Shown one piece after another: positions 25,582-33,022 of a stretch of DNA of 33,022 nt. Source of the stretch: Oxalobacteraceae bacterium (lineage in GTDB: Bacteria > Pseudomonadota > Gammaproteobacteria > Burkholderiales > Burkholderiaceae_D); the NCBI GenBank assembly GCA_021299035.1, contig JAJTGD010000036.1, forward strand, positions 1 through 33,022, read 5' to 3'. Under the pieces are notes generated by a model. That model made no database searches, was not told the DNA's origin, and saw only the letters and a program-made list of their open reading frames with translations. Every line of letters starts with the position of its first letter. The first letter of the stretch is position 1. The translations under genes and the position numbers were made by a program.

Positions 25582-27095
25582 ACGCCAACATTTACGCTTT
25601 ATTCCGAGCGCGCTTCCCCAGCGATCTGGATGACTGCTGGTTAGAAACCAGCGACGGGCTTTACTACAGCTGGCGCGATTTGGAACGCGGTAGCGCAAAA
25701 ATCGCCAATTTATTCGCCAGCCTGAACTTGCCGGCGGGTGCGCGGATCGCAGCGCAGGTGGAGAAATCGCCCGAGGCACTCATGCTGTATCTCGCCACGG
25801 TTCGCGCTGGCTTTGTGTATCTGCCCTTGAATACTGCCTATCGTGCCGCCGAGATGGCTTACTTCATCGAGAATGCCTCACCATCGGTAGTGGTGTGTTC
25901 TCCAAAAAATTTTGGCTGGGTTGCACAGACCGCATTTGCACGTGGGACCTCGCATATCTTCACACTGGACGAGCCTGTACAGGGTCGTAATAGCGGCAGC
26001 CTGCTATCGCGTGCAGTACATTTTGGCGATCGCTTCGAGACGGTGCATCGTGATGGAGATGACCTTGCTGCCATCTTGTACACCTCAGGCACAACCGGTC
26101 GAAGCAAGGGCGCTATGCTCACGCACGGTAATCTCGCTTCAAATATCGCGGTATTACATGATGCGTGGCACTGGCAGAAGGGAGATGTGCTGCTACATAC
26201 GCTGCCTCTGTTCCATATTCATGGCCTGTTCGTGGCAGCCCATGGTGCGCTGTATAACGGCAGCAAGATGATGTTCCTGTCGAAGTTCGACAGCGCCGCG
26301 GTAATTCAACATCTCCCGCGCTCTACGATCTTCATGGGCGTACCTACTTACTACGTGCGCATGCTCGCAGACCCCGCATTCCATCGTGATCAATGCGCTG
26401 CCATGCGCCTTTTCGTTTCAGGTTCCGCGCCTTTGCTTGCCGATACCTTCGCGCAATTTGCACAGCGCAGTGGTCACTCAATTCTGGAGCGCTACGGCAT
26501 GAGCGAAACCGCCATGCTGACGTCGAATCCCTATATCGGTAAGCGCAAACCAGGCACCGTCGGGCCTGCACTAACCGGTGTATCGGTTCGGGTGGTGAAT
26601 GCTGAGGGCGTGTCTTGTGCCAGCGGCGAAGTCGGTGAGATTCAGGTAAAAGGGCCGAATGTATTTCAGGGTTACTGGCAAATGCCTGAAAAAACTGCCG
26701 AGGAATTTACCGACGATGCTTACTTCAAAACGGGCGATGTCGGCTTCTTCGACGACGATCTTTATCTCACCATCGTCGGCCGTAGCAAAGACCTGATCAT
26801 CACGGGCGGCTACAACGTCTACCCGAAAGAAATCGAAGCCATCATTGATGAACTCCCGGGCGTTCTTGAATCAGCAGTGATAGGCGTGCCTCATCCCGAT
26901 TTTGGTGAAGCGGTGATTGCGGTCGTCGTGCCGCGCGCCAGCGCGGCACTGTCCGAGCAAGCCATCATTCAGACGCTGAAAAACGCGATTGCGAATTTCA
27001 AGGTACCCAAACACGTGCATGTGGTGAAAGAGCTACCGCGAAACACCATGGGCAAGGTGCAGAAAAATCTTCTGCGAGAACAGTTCAGCGCATAA
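25578..27095 (+). CDS. matB: Acyl-CoA synthetase, malonate-CoA ligase-like
   Basis: A 505-residue ANL-superfamily adenylating enzyme. The P-loop motif is [18 protein letters not shown], followed by [35 protein letters not shown] and [20 protein letters not shown]. The C-terminal [11 protein letters not shown] supplies the adenylation lysine. Length and the LFHIHGL, SGSAPL and RYGMSET regions fit MatB, which makes malonyl-CoA from malonate, ATP and CoA. Other short-chain acyl substrates cannot be excluded. The start is GTG at 25578, overlapping the lgt stop. No malonyl-CoA decarboxylase or malonate transporter gene is adjacent. Confidence 0.85.
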   Translation: MNANIYALFRARFPSDLDDCWLETSDGLYYSWRDLERGSAKIANLFASLNLPAGARIAAQVEKSPEALMLYLATVRAGFVYLPLNTAYRAAEMAYFIENASPSVVVCSPKNFGWVAQTAFARGTSHIFTLDEPVQGRNSGSLLSRAVHFGDRFETVHRDGDDLAAILYTSGTTGRSKGAMLTHGNLASNIAVLHDAWHWQKGDVLLHTLPLFHIHGLFVAAHGALYNGSKMMFLSKFDSAAVIQHLPRSTIFMGVPTYYVRMLADPAFHRDQCAAMRLFVSGSAPLLADTFAQFAQRSGHSILERYGMSETAMLTSNPYIGKRKPGTVGPALTGVSVRVVNAEGVSCASGEVGEIQVKGPNVFQGYWQMPEKTAEEFTDDAYFKTGDVGFFDDDLYLTIVGRSKDLIITGGYNVYPKEIEAIIDELPGVLESAVIGVPHPDFGEAVIAVVVPRASAALSEQAIIQTLKNAIANFKVPKHVHVVKELPRNTMGKVQKNLLREQFSA

Positions 27096-27134
27096 GCCGA
27101 TCGCCGACAGCGCCAGCGATTTATTTACATAAAG

Positions 27135-27611
27135 CTAGCGACTTTTTGCCAGAGGCGCCAAGTTCTGCAGGATGAAGCGCCACTCTGCCTCGGTAACTGG
27201 CGTAATAGACAAACGGTTACCGCGTTTCAGCACGATCATGTCCGATAGCTCGGGATGTACCCGCAACTCGGGCAGTGCGATCAGTCGCGTCTTCCTTAAT
27301 GCGCGAACGTCAACCAACAACCAGCGCGGCTGCTCAGGTGTCGCCGCTGAATCGAAATACGGACTGCGTCGATCGAATTGCGTCGGGTCTGGGTAGCTAG
27401 TACTCGCTACCTCTGCGATACCGGCGATACCGGGCTCGGCGCAGCTGGAGTGATAAAACAGCACACCATCGCCGACCTGCATGGCATCGCGCATGAAGTT
27501 GCGTGCCTGATAGTTGCGTACACCTGTCCAGGCAACACGCGCATCTTCGGCGGCCAAAGCATCGTCGATGCTTGTCTCATCCGGCTCGGATTTCATCAAC
27601 CAATAGCGCAT
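27135..27611 (-). CDS. EVE domain-containing protein
   Basis: A 158-residue single-domain EVE protein. The N-terminus MRYWLMKSEPDETSIDD, then TGVRNYQARNFMRDAMQVGDGVLFYHSS and PGIAGIAEVAS, are hallmarks. EVE is a PUA-like fold, and members recognise modified bases in DNA or RNA; the cellular role of stand-alone bacterial EVE proteins is unsettled. The ATG at 27611 is chosen because the family starts there; the frame is open to 27701 but would run into the 6S RNA. It lies just downstream of the 6S RNA on the same strand and could be read from the ssrS transcript. Confidence 0.9.
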   Translation of the reverse strand: MRYWLMKSEPDETSIDDALAAEDARVAWTGVRNYQARNFMRDAMQVGDGVLFYHSSCAEPGIAGIAEVASTSYPDPTQFDRRSPYFDSAATPEQPRWLLVDVRALRKTRLIALPELRVHPELSDMIVLKRGNRLSITPVTEAEWRFILQNLAPLAKSR

Positions 27612-27667
27612 CTTGTTTTTGTCGTCGCTAATGAAAAAGCGGTTGCAGCTTAACGCATGCAACCGCC

Positions 27668-27846
27668 AGAAGAAAACCCCGCCTGTGCCGCTAGCCGGCA
27701 TCCCGAACCTTTCGGTTCAAGGTGGCCACAGTAGTTCAGTATTGGGATCGTCGGACGAGCGACGCTCACGCCTACTAAACGAATCCCGCAGCCGATGCGC
27801 GTGAATGGTTCAAGGAATATTGGCAAACGCGTACACGGCAGGAGAG
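27668..27846 (-). ncRNA. ssrS: 6S RNA
   Basis: Read on the minus strand, this roughly 180-base non-coding segment contains CACCTTGAACCGAAAGGTTC (27725 down to 27706), matching the conserved 6S hairpin. The 5' half has GCCAATATTCCTTGAACCAT and the beta-type CGGCTGCGGGATTCGTTTAG. The two ends, CTCCTGCCGTG and CACAGGCGGGG, can pair imperfectly to close the rod. It lies directly downstream of zapA, where 6S is found in many proteobacteria. 6S RNA mimics an open promoter and holds sigma-70 RNA polymerase in stationary phase. End positions are uncertain by about 5-10 bases. Confidence 0.88.
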
Positions 27847-27902
27847 CTCAGTCTACCGCAATCCCGTGATGTGTCAACTCACTGAGCGCGCAAAAAACGC
27901 TA

Positions 27903-28214
27903 TTAAAACAATCTTTCTTGTGGCGCTAGTGCAGCGTCAAGTAAAGCATTCATAGCGTTGATTTTTTCGCGCACATCTGCCACGGGTAAATCAGCAAACG
28001 GACCATCGGTCACCCGGGTGGCTAGGTAATCAGCTGCAATACCCAAGGCCACCATCACAGCGATTCTGTCGGTACCTTTTACTTTGCCAGCGTCGCGCAC
28101 TGTATTCATGCGCTCATCCAAGTAAGCGACCGCCTGCTTCAGCGCGAGCTCTTCACCTTCTTTGCAGGCCAAACGGTAGGATTGACCCATGATCGTGACG
28201 TCGAGCGTAGTCAT
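27903..28214 (-). CDS. zapA: Cell division protein ZapA
   Basis: A 103-residue ZapA. It begins MTTLDVTIMGQSYRLACKEGEE, has the conserved LDERM (32-36) and DRIAVMVALGIAADYL (49-64), and a C-terminal coiled-coil segment. ZapA crosslinks and stabilises FtsZ protofilaments at the division ring. Its ATG overlaps the stop of the upstream zapB-like gene by 4 bases, so the two are coupled. The 6S RNA gene follows it on the same strand. Confidence 0.94.
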   Translation of the reverse strand: MTTLDVTIMGQSYRLACKEGEELALKQAVAYLDERMNTVRDAGKVKGTDRIAVMVALGIAADYLATRVTDGPFADLPVADVREKINAMNALLDAALAPQERLF

Positions 28215-28426
28215 GCAGCCTCTCTGTCGGCATCAGCGCTTGGCAGCCTGTCGATCAATTTCGCTACCCGATCGTGCGCTTCCTGCATGCGCTGCTCGAG
28301 TCGAGCATTTTGGTCGGTGAGCGCGGCGACTTCGCTTCGGAGCGCAGCGTTCTCGCTGCGCAAGGTCTGCGCCATCTCTGCCAGTTGCTTGACCTTATCA
28401 AGCATGGATTGGAAATCGAAAATCAT
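28211..28426 (-). CDS. ZapB-like small coiled-coil protein
   Basis: A 71-residue protein that is almost all coiled coil (MLDKVKQLAEMAQTLRSENAALRSEVAALTDQNARLEQRMQEAHDRV) with clear heptads. Such short coiled-coil proteins encoded upstream of zapA are annotated as TIGR02449 or ZapB-like. A role at the division ring with ZapA is inferred from the neighbour and the structure. The ATG at 28426 lies only 5 bases past a good -10, so the message is probably leaderless. A second in-frame ATG at residue 8 has no Shine-Dalgarno. Confidence 0.82.
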   Translation of the reverse strand: MIFDFQSMLDKVKQLAEMAQTLRSENAALRSEVAALTDQNARLEQRMQEAHDRVAKLIDRLPSADADREAA

Positions 28427-28431
28427 CCGGC

Positions 28432-28461
28432 ACTATAGTCGTGCGGCAGAATTTCCGTCAA
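28432..28461 (-). promoter_or_regulatory. Sigma-70 promoter of the zapB-like/zapA(/ssrS) unit
   Basis: On the minus strand, TTGACG (28461-28456) and TATAGT (28437-28432) are 18 bases apart; each matches the consensus at five of six positions. Five bases (GCCGG) separate the -10 from the ATG, so transcription should begin at or next to the start codon. Confidence 0.7.
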
Positions 28462-28543
28462 TACATTCAGGGACTTGTCATCGAAAGTTCATCAGTCACG
28501 TTCGGATGAGAAAGTTATCAGTTTCGCACTGAAGGGGGGTGGG

Positions 28544-31500
28544 CTAGGCGCTTTCAGTCGGCGCAGGCTGGTGCAATTGACCATCCACTGTGATCAGCGC
28601 AGTGTATACGGGCTTACCCGGAAATAGCGCCAGGCAGGCCGCACGGTAACGTTCAAGCTGCCGCCAGTAGGCAGTTTGCTGCTGTTCGAGCAGACTGCGC
28701 TTGTAATCCAACACCCACAAGGCATCCTCGAACATAACCAGGCGATCAAGACGCATCCACTCGCCGTTGTGAACCAGTTCCAGCTCGTTGCGTGCGTAGC
28801 TGTATTGGGCGGGATCGTAAAAATGCTGTAATTCGGTGCTAGACAGAATCTGGGCTGCCTGCTCACACACCACAAGCGCTTCGGACTCGGTGCACAGCAA
28901 CCAACGCGCAGCACGCTGAGCCGACGGCATCAAAATCGGCCAGGTCCCGGCCTGAGTCAGGCGTTCCATCAAGGCGTGCAGACGTTTACCTTCTAGCGTG
29001 GCCTGATTATCTGACTCGACTACTGCGGTCGGTAATGGGAATGTGGTCGGTTGAAATAGCGATAGTGCGAACTCGCTGTTCACATCCAACTGGGACGACG
29101 ACGCGGGCGCGGGCTCGAACTCTGGTACCGATAGCAGCCGCTCATACCAGCTGTCTGACTTCACACCGCCAGCGTCATCTTTGGCCGTGTGGGCACCACT
29201 GATGATCAAGAGTTGCCGTGCGCGCGTAGCTGCTACGTACAGTAAATTCCAATTCTCTTGCTGGCGAAACGCTTCCTCCTGCGTGAACCATCGCTCGCGA
29301 GCAGCACCTCTCTCAGCCTTCTTGCCGAAAACGGAGAAATGCACGGGAGCGGGTGCATCCTGGGGCCAATCACACAGCACACCCGCTCTATCAGCACCGG
29401 CATCACTATGATTTGCGCCCATCAATACCACCACCTCTGCCTCCAAACCTTTGGCAGCATGAATCGTCAGAATACGGACTGCATCCGTCGCCGCATCGAC
29501 GTCTGCCTCGTCCGGTGCATCGCGTTCGCTACCCCGCTGTCGACGCCTCAGGTGCTCGAGAAAGCGCGCGATACTTGGATAGCGCCCAGCATCCAACGCG
29601 AGTGAAAGCGCAACGAATGCTTCCACATTACCCAAGACTTGCGCGCGCATCTCGGGCGACGATGCCACCGCATAGCGCTGCAATACTTCACCCTCATGGA
29701 GAACACGATCGAGCAGATCATGTACTGGCAAGTAGGATGAATAGGCCAGCCAACGTAGCAATAAAGCGTGCAAGCGGATCGCTGCCGTCGATGCTGTTTG
29801 CTCAGCCACACGTTGCTGTAATCGCTGCCACCAATGCGCGTAGCGATCATCTATCGCCAACTCGACTAATTCCTCGTCGGTACACCCGCCGATCGGTGAC
29901 TTCAACACACGTGCCAAGGCTAGATCATCTGCTGGCATCGATAAGCAGCGCAGCAGCGCAATAAGATCTCCCGCCTCAAGCGTATCCAGTAACCCACCTG
30001 CACGACTACTGACAAACGGAATGCCAACCGACCTGAGCCCTCGCTCAAAAGCCGCAAGATGGGTTCGACTACGAACCAGAATCATCATGCTCGACCATGA
30101 CAAGGCTTGCCCAGATTGACTGAATTGCTGGCGCGCCTGATGTAAGGCATGACCCACTTGCACGCCCTCGTTCTCGCGCCTCAGATCTTCCAGCTCGACC
30201 GGCGCCTGGCTGAGTGGGTCTCGCAAAGAAAACCCTCCACTCTGTGGTGAGGAACTATTTTCCTCGCGCAGCAGTGGCAAGCGCCACACCGCTCCCTCGG
30301 CGGTGGATGCAGTTGCTTGCTCGGCATATAGCGAGTTTCCATTCATTGTCTGGTTGAGTACTGCGACGATAGCAGCTGCGTTTCGATACGTAATACTGGT
30401 ACGGAGATCTACTGCGCCAAAGGGCCTCAGTAGCTCGCGCGCCGCCTGAAATACGCGCGGCTCGGCGCGTCGGAAACGATAAATCGATTGCTTGGGATCG
30501 CCAACTATAAAAACGCTGGGTCGCTGCGCGTCATTTCCATAGGCATCCAACCAAGCGCGTACGATTTGCCACTGTAGCGGATTGGTATCCTGAAACTCAT
30601 CGATCAATATATGTTTGTAGCGTGCGTCGATGCGCGCGTGCAGGTACGCAGCATGTTCCGAATCAGATAACAGACGCCATGCTTGCAACTCAAGGTCGGC
30701 AAAGTCAAGCTTGCGCTGATCGGCCTTCACCGACTGGTAGTGATCAATCAGTGCCGCGCCAACGGAAAACACCGCCAGATTCAACTGGCGAACAGTCATC
30801 TCGCTACTACGCGCGCGTAGATTAATCAAAGACCCGCAAAGCGAAGCCCAATCTGATGGGAAGCTGTCAAGGTCAGTTTCAGCGAGTGATGCCCGCTGTG
30901 CTTTGGTGATCGTCATGGCACGGGGTTCGCCGCTCTTTGTCAGGCACGTGGCGCACAAGCGCTCGAAAGATTCAAGACTGGGATCAGAACCGAGCATTTG
31001 GATAATTTCATCGGCATGGGTTTTTTGCTTCTCAGTCCCGGCACCCAAGATGCCGGCCACCCGCATTGCCACGCTTACCAAGTGCTGGTCGCTCCAAAAA
31101 CTAAGCCGCGCGTCACGCTCCCCATCCTCACCACACAGCGTGATCAGTTGTTGCTGTGGATCGTCGTGCTCGCACACGATGGTCCACTCGGCACGCTGAT
31201 CGAGAAACTCATTCAATAAGTCCTTACCGCCACCATCGCCGGCAATCGCATACACCGTCATCAGGGCTTCGCGAAGGTGAGTATTCTCTGGCTGACTCAA
31301 GGACTTAAAAAATCTTAACCAAGCCGCCTCCCGAATCTCGGTGACACTTTCCTCCAGTGTCAATCCGTGCGGTATGCCAGCAGCGAGGGGGGCAATCTGT
31401 AGCAGCCGGATGAACCAGCTATGAAACGTATCAACCGATACGCCGTGCGGGCTTGCCAACACATCGGCATACAACTGCCTTGCGCGTGGCAGATAGTGCC

Positions 31501-31822
31501 GCGCCTGTGCCGCTGACAAGCCGCGCTGCACCAGCGCATCCAACACCTGATCATCATTTGTCTCGAGTGCCAGCTGTCGTAGCAAACGCAGCAGTCGGTC
31601 TCGCATCTCATCTGCGGCTTTGCGCGTAAAGGTAATGGCGAGCATCTCTGCGGGTTGCGCGCCTTCCAATAACAGCCGCAACATGCGCGATACCAATAAC
31701 CAGGTCTTGCCGCTACCCGCACAAGCCTCAACCAAGACGGAGCGGCTGGGATCTGCAGCGACGCTGACAAACTGTTCTGCCGTAACGGGGTCGCCATTGA
31801 TGAAGCGCTGACCGGTAGTCAT
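28544..31822 (-). CDS. addA: AddA/RecB-like UvrD-family helicase-nuclease
   Basis: A 1092-residue superfamily 1 helicase with a C-terminal nuclease. It shows the Walker A motif EACAGSGKTWLL (about residue 33), ITFTRKAADEM (motif Ia), ILIDEFQDTNPLQW (motif II), VGDPKQSIYRFRRAE (motif III) and LTIHAAKGLEAEVVVLMG (motif V). LYVAATRARQLL (motif VI) follows. The nuclease end has the LHALMERL His region, DRLVMFEDALWVLDYKRS with the paired Asp and Lys, and QLERYRAACL, so it is intact. It pairs with the upstream AddB-type gene in end resection of double-strand breaks. The ATG at 31822 overlaps the upstream stop by one base (TAATG). Confidence 0.9.
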   Translation of the reverse strand: MTTGQRFINGDPVTAEQFVSVAADPSRSVLVEACAGSGKTWLLVSRMLRLLLEGAQPAEMLAITFTRKAADEMRDRLLRLLRQLALETNDDQVLDALVQRGLSAAQARHYLPRARQLYADVLASPHGVSVDTFHSWFIRLLQIAPLAAGIPHGLTLEESVTEIREAAWLRFFKSLSQPENTHLREALMTVYAIAGDGGGKDLLNEFLDQRAEWTIVCEHDDPQQQLITLCGEDGERDARLSFWSDQHLVSVAMRVAGILGAGTEKQKTHADEIIQMLGSDPSLESFERLCATCLTKSGEPRAMTITKAQRASLAETDLDSFPSDWASLCGSLINLRARSSEMTVRQLNLAVFSVGAALIDHYQSVKADQRKLDFADLELQAWRLLSDSEHAAYLHARIDARYKHILIDEFQDTNPLQWQIVRAWLDAYGNDAQRPSVFIVGDPKQSIYRFRRAEPRVFQAARELLRPFGAVDLRTSITYRNAAAIVAVLNQTMNGNSLYAEQATASTAEGAVWRLPLLREENSSSPQSGGFSLRDPLSQAPVELEDLRRENEGVQVGHALHQARQQFSQSGQALSWSSMMILVRSRTHLAAFERGLRSVGIPFVSSRAGGLLDTLEAGDLIALLRCLSMPADDLALARVLKSPIGGCTDEELVELAIDDRYAHWWQRLQQRVAEQTASTAAIRLHALLLRWLAYSSYLPVHDLLDRVLHEGEVLQRYAVASSPEMRAQVLGNVEAFVALSLALDAGRYPSIARFLEHLRRRQRGSERDAPDEADVDAATDAVRILTIHAAKGLEAEVVVLMGANHSDAGADRAGVLCDWPQDAPAPVHFSVFGKKAERGAARERWFTQEEAFRQQENWNLLYVAATRARQLLIISGAHTAKDDAGGVKSDSWYERLLSVPEFEPAPASSSQLDVNSEFALSLFQPTTFPLPTAVVESDNQATLEGKRLHALMERLTQAGTWPILMPSAQRAARWLLCTESEALVVCEQAAQILSSTELQHFYDPAQYSYARNELELVHNGEWMRLDRLVMFEDALWVLDYKRSLLEQQQTAYWRQLERYRAACLALFPGKPVYTALITVDGQLHQPAPTESA

Positions 31823-33022
31823 TACCACGCTCCCTTGCGACACAAGCCACGCATCGCACACCAGTTGCAACTCTTACCCACACCGGTCGCAGGTAAAGCC
31901 GCGCCGGCACCAATGGCCGTGAGTTGATCGCATAGCTGGGCATGCAAGGCCTCGCGCCAAACAGGTAAATCAGTCGCATCGACCGTGGCCGGTTTGTCTT
32001 CATCGACCGTGACATAGGCAGCGCGTACAGGAGGTGGATCGATCAGTAATGCATAGAACGGAAGTTGATGATCTTCGTGCTCATTGATTCGGTTTTGTAG
32101 CGAGCGCTTACGCCCACTTTTATAATCCAGCACCTGCGCTTCACCCGATGCATGCTGATCGACACGATCTACTTTGCCGATCAGCTTGACTGATCCACCG
32201 TCCCACTCAATCAAACGCTCATACCACTGCTCACCGAACGCGAATTGCCATCCTTCCTGCTCGTGTTGATTTGCCCAATCAACATACGCATCGCGACGGG
32301 CCGCCCAGCGCGCACGAAAACTCAGTGCAGCGGGATTACTGGCCACAATCTCGTCGAATACATGGTCGCTAACACTCGTCATCAACGCATGTCTTTGCTC
32401 ATAGGGTGTACCCAGCGCTCGGACTTCCTCATGGTAGCGCTGCAGAATCTGATGTAACCACTGACCGTAGTCACGACGCTCGGGTAGCTCCAACAGTTCA
32501 TCGGGCGGCGAGAGCCGCAGCATGCGCGATGCAAAGAACTGATAGGGACAAATAAACAGGGTGTTGTAGCCACTGGCAGAAAGGGTTTGTGGGAGCAACG
32601 CTGGGGCGGAGGGCGTCGGTGGCGATACCGGCAGATAAGACAATTTAGCCTCTGCGCGCTGCGGCTGCAGATTCCGAAGCACATCTTGACCAGCGAGCGC
32701 GAGGCTTAACTCAAGTCGCTGTATCCAAGGACTTGGTGCAACATTTTCACCATCGCGCTTGGCTTGCCAGCACAGCACGACTTGGGGGCAACTGATCAGC
32801 AAGGAGGCAAACTGCCGAAGTTGCTGTTGTTGACGCTGCTCGCGCGTCTCCAATCCGAGTTCTCGACGGACAGACTCGGCAAAAAACAAGGTCTCGGACG
32901 AGCGTGAAGGCAGATGCTCAGCGTCGACACTCAGCACAATCGCCGCGTCGAATTGGCGCAGCACACTGGCACTGAGCGGTACCATCATGACCCGAAGGTC
33001 ATCACGCGGCGCGCTGTAAACC
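31822..33022 (-). CDS. addB: AddB-like PD-(D/E)XK nuclease family protein, partial (N-terminus off window)
   Basis: The C-terminal 399 residues of a larger protein; the frame stays open across the window edge (YSAPRDDLRVMMVPLS just before the first visible Met). Nuclease motifs are YGQWLHQILQRYHEE (His), KVDRVDQ, VLDYKSGRK (Asp and Lys) and HQLPFYALL (Gln, Tyr). One Cys in ICPYQFFASRML and three in CNWCAMRGLC (C-x2-C-x5-C) match the 4Fe-4S iron-staple pattern of AddB. It forms the AddAB resection nuclease with the downstream gene. The helicase-like N-terminal part is not visible. Confidence 0.87.
   Translation of the reverse strand, partial: VYSAPRDDLRVMMVPLSASVLRQFDAAIVLSVDAEHLPSRSSETLFFAESVRRELGLETREQRQQQQLRQFASLLISCPQVVLCWQAKRDGENVAPSPWIQRLELSLALAGQDVLRNLQPQRAEAKLSYLPVSPPTPSAPALLPQTLSASGYNTLFICPYQFFASRMLRLSPPDELLELPERRDYGQWLHQILQRYHEEVRALGTPYEQRHALMTSVSDHVFDEIVASNPAALSFRARWAARRDAYVDWANQHEQEGWQFAFGEQWYERLIEWDGGSVKLIGKVDRVDQHASGEAQVLDYKSGRKRSLQNRINEHEDHQLPFYALLIDPPPVRAAYVTVDEDKPATVDATDLPVWREALHAQLCDQLTAIGAGAALPATGVGKSCNWCAMRGLCRKGAW

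Noticed and set aside
27612-27701. Upstream extension of the EVE-domain gene
   Set aside because: The added 30 residues overlap the 6S RNA 3' region and do not match the family, which starts MRYWLMKSEP.
29353-29964. Plus-strand ORF of 203 codons inside the addA region
   Set aside because: It is a shadow of the addA coding strand, without recognisable motifs or a ribosome binding site.
1-33022. CRISPR arrays, tRNAs, rRNAs, IS elements and attachment sites
   Set aside because: No regularly spaced repeats, tRNA-like cloverleaf sequences, transposase or integrase motifs, or flanking direct repeats were found on either strand by eye.

Overview
The window reads as a chromosomal segment of a betaproteobacterium, most like Burkholderiales. 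The basis is protein family content and gene order, not a database search. Supporting signs are an aceE-aceF-lpdA operon whose E3 carries its own lipoyl domain, a zapB-like/zapA/6S RNA/EVE-domain cluster, and a folD-prlC-holC operon. GC looks moderately high by eye. Nearly all genes are core metabolism or housekeeping. No tRNA, rRNA, IS element, integrase, phage gene or CRISPR array was seen, and every gap between genes is shorter than 300 bases.

Layout. 1-7.2 kb: a partial RidA-family gene, htpG with a plausible heat-shock promoter, an SDR oxidoreductase, a spermidine-synthase-like methyltransferase, a YeeZ-like epimerase, and a divergent pair of a ferredoxin-FNR fusion reductase and an ArgD-like aminotransferase. 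7.2-9.5 kb: two adjacent minus-strand genes of no recognised family, which share a repeated alpha/beta unit. 9.6-15.7 kb: the pyruvate dehydrogenase operon (read right to left as aceE, aceF, lpdA), with a strong sigma-70-type promoter, a dyad over its -10 and an intrinsic terminator. 15.9-19.7 kb: the operon folD, prlC, holC and a small hypothetical gene, with tight or overlapping junctions. 19.8-24.5 kb: dadA, a broken livK-type binding protein, a small cytochrome c and a broken ilvD. 24.7-27.1 kb: lgt overlapping a malonyl-CoA-synthetase-like gene. 27.1-28.4 kb: an EVE-domain gene, 6S RNA, zapA and a zapB-like gene. 28.5-33.0 kb: an AddA-type helicase-nuclease and the C-terminal part of its AddB-type partner, which runs off the window.

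Two things stand out. First, three amino-acid genes (argD-like, livK-like, ilvD) each lack one internal block of roughly 60-130 bases. One loss is in frame and removes the PLP-phosphate loop. The other two break the reading frame. The flanking genes are intact, so this is either focused decay of amino-acid synthesis and uptake or local misassembly, and read mapping would decide. Second, the two unrecognised genes at 7.2-9.5 kb look like an accessory insertion between conserved genes and are the best candidate here for something undescribed. Function cannot be assigned from sequence alone.

Other points of interest are a probable leaderless zapB-like mRNA, a lipoyl domain shared almost unchanged between AceF and LpdA, and an unassigned operator-like palindrome at aceE.
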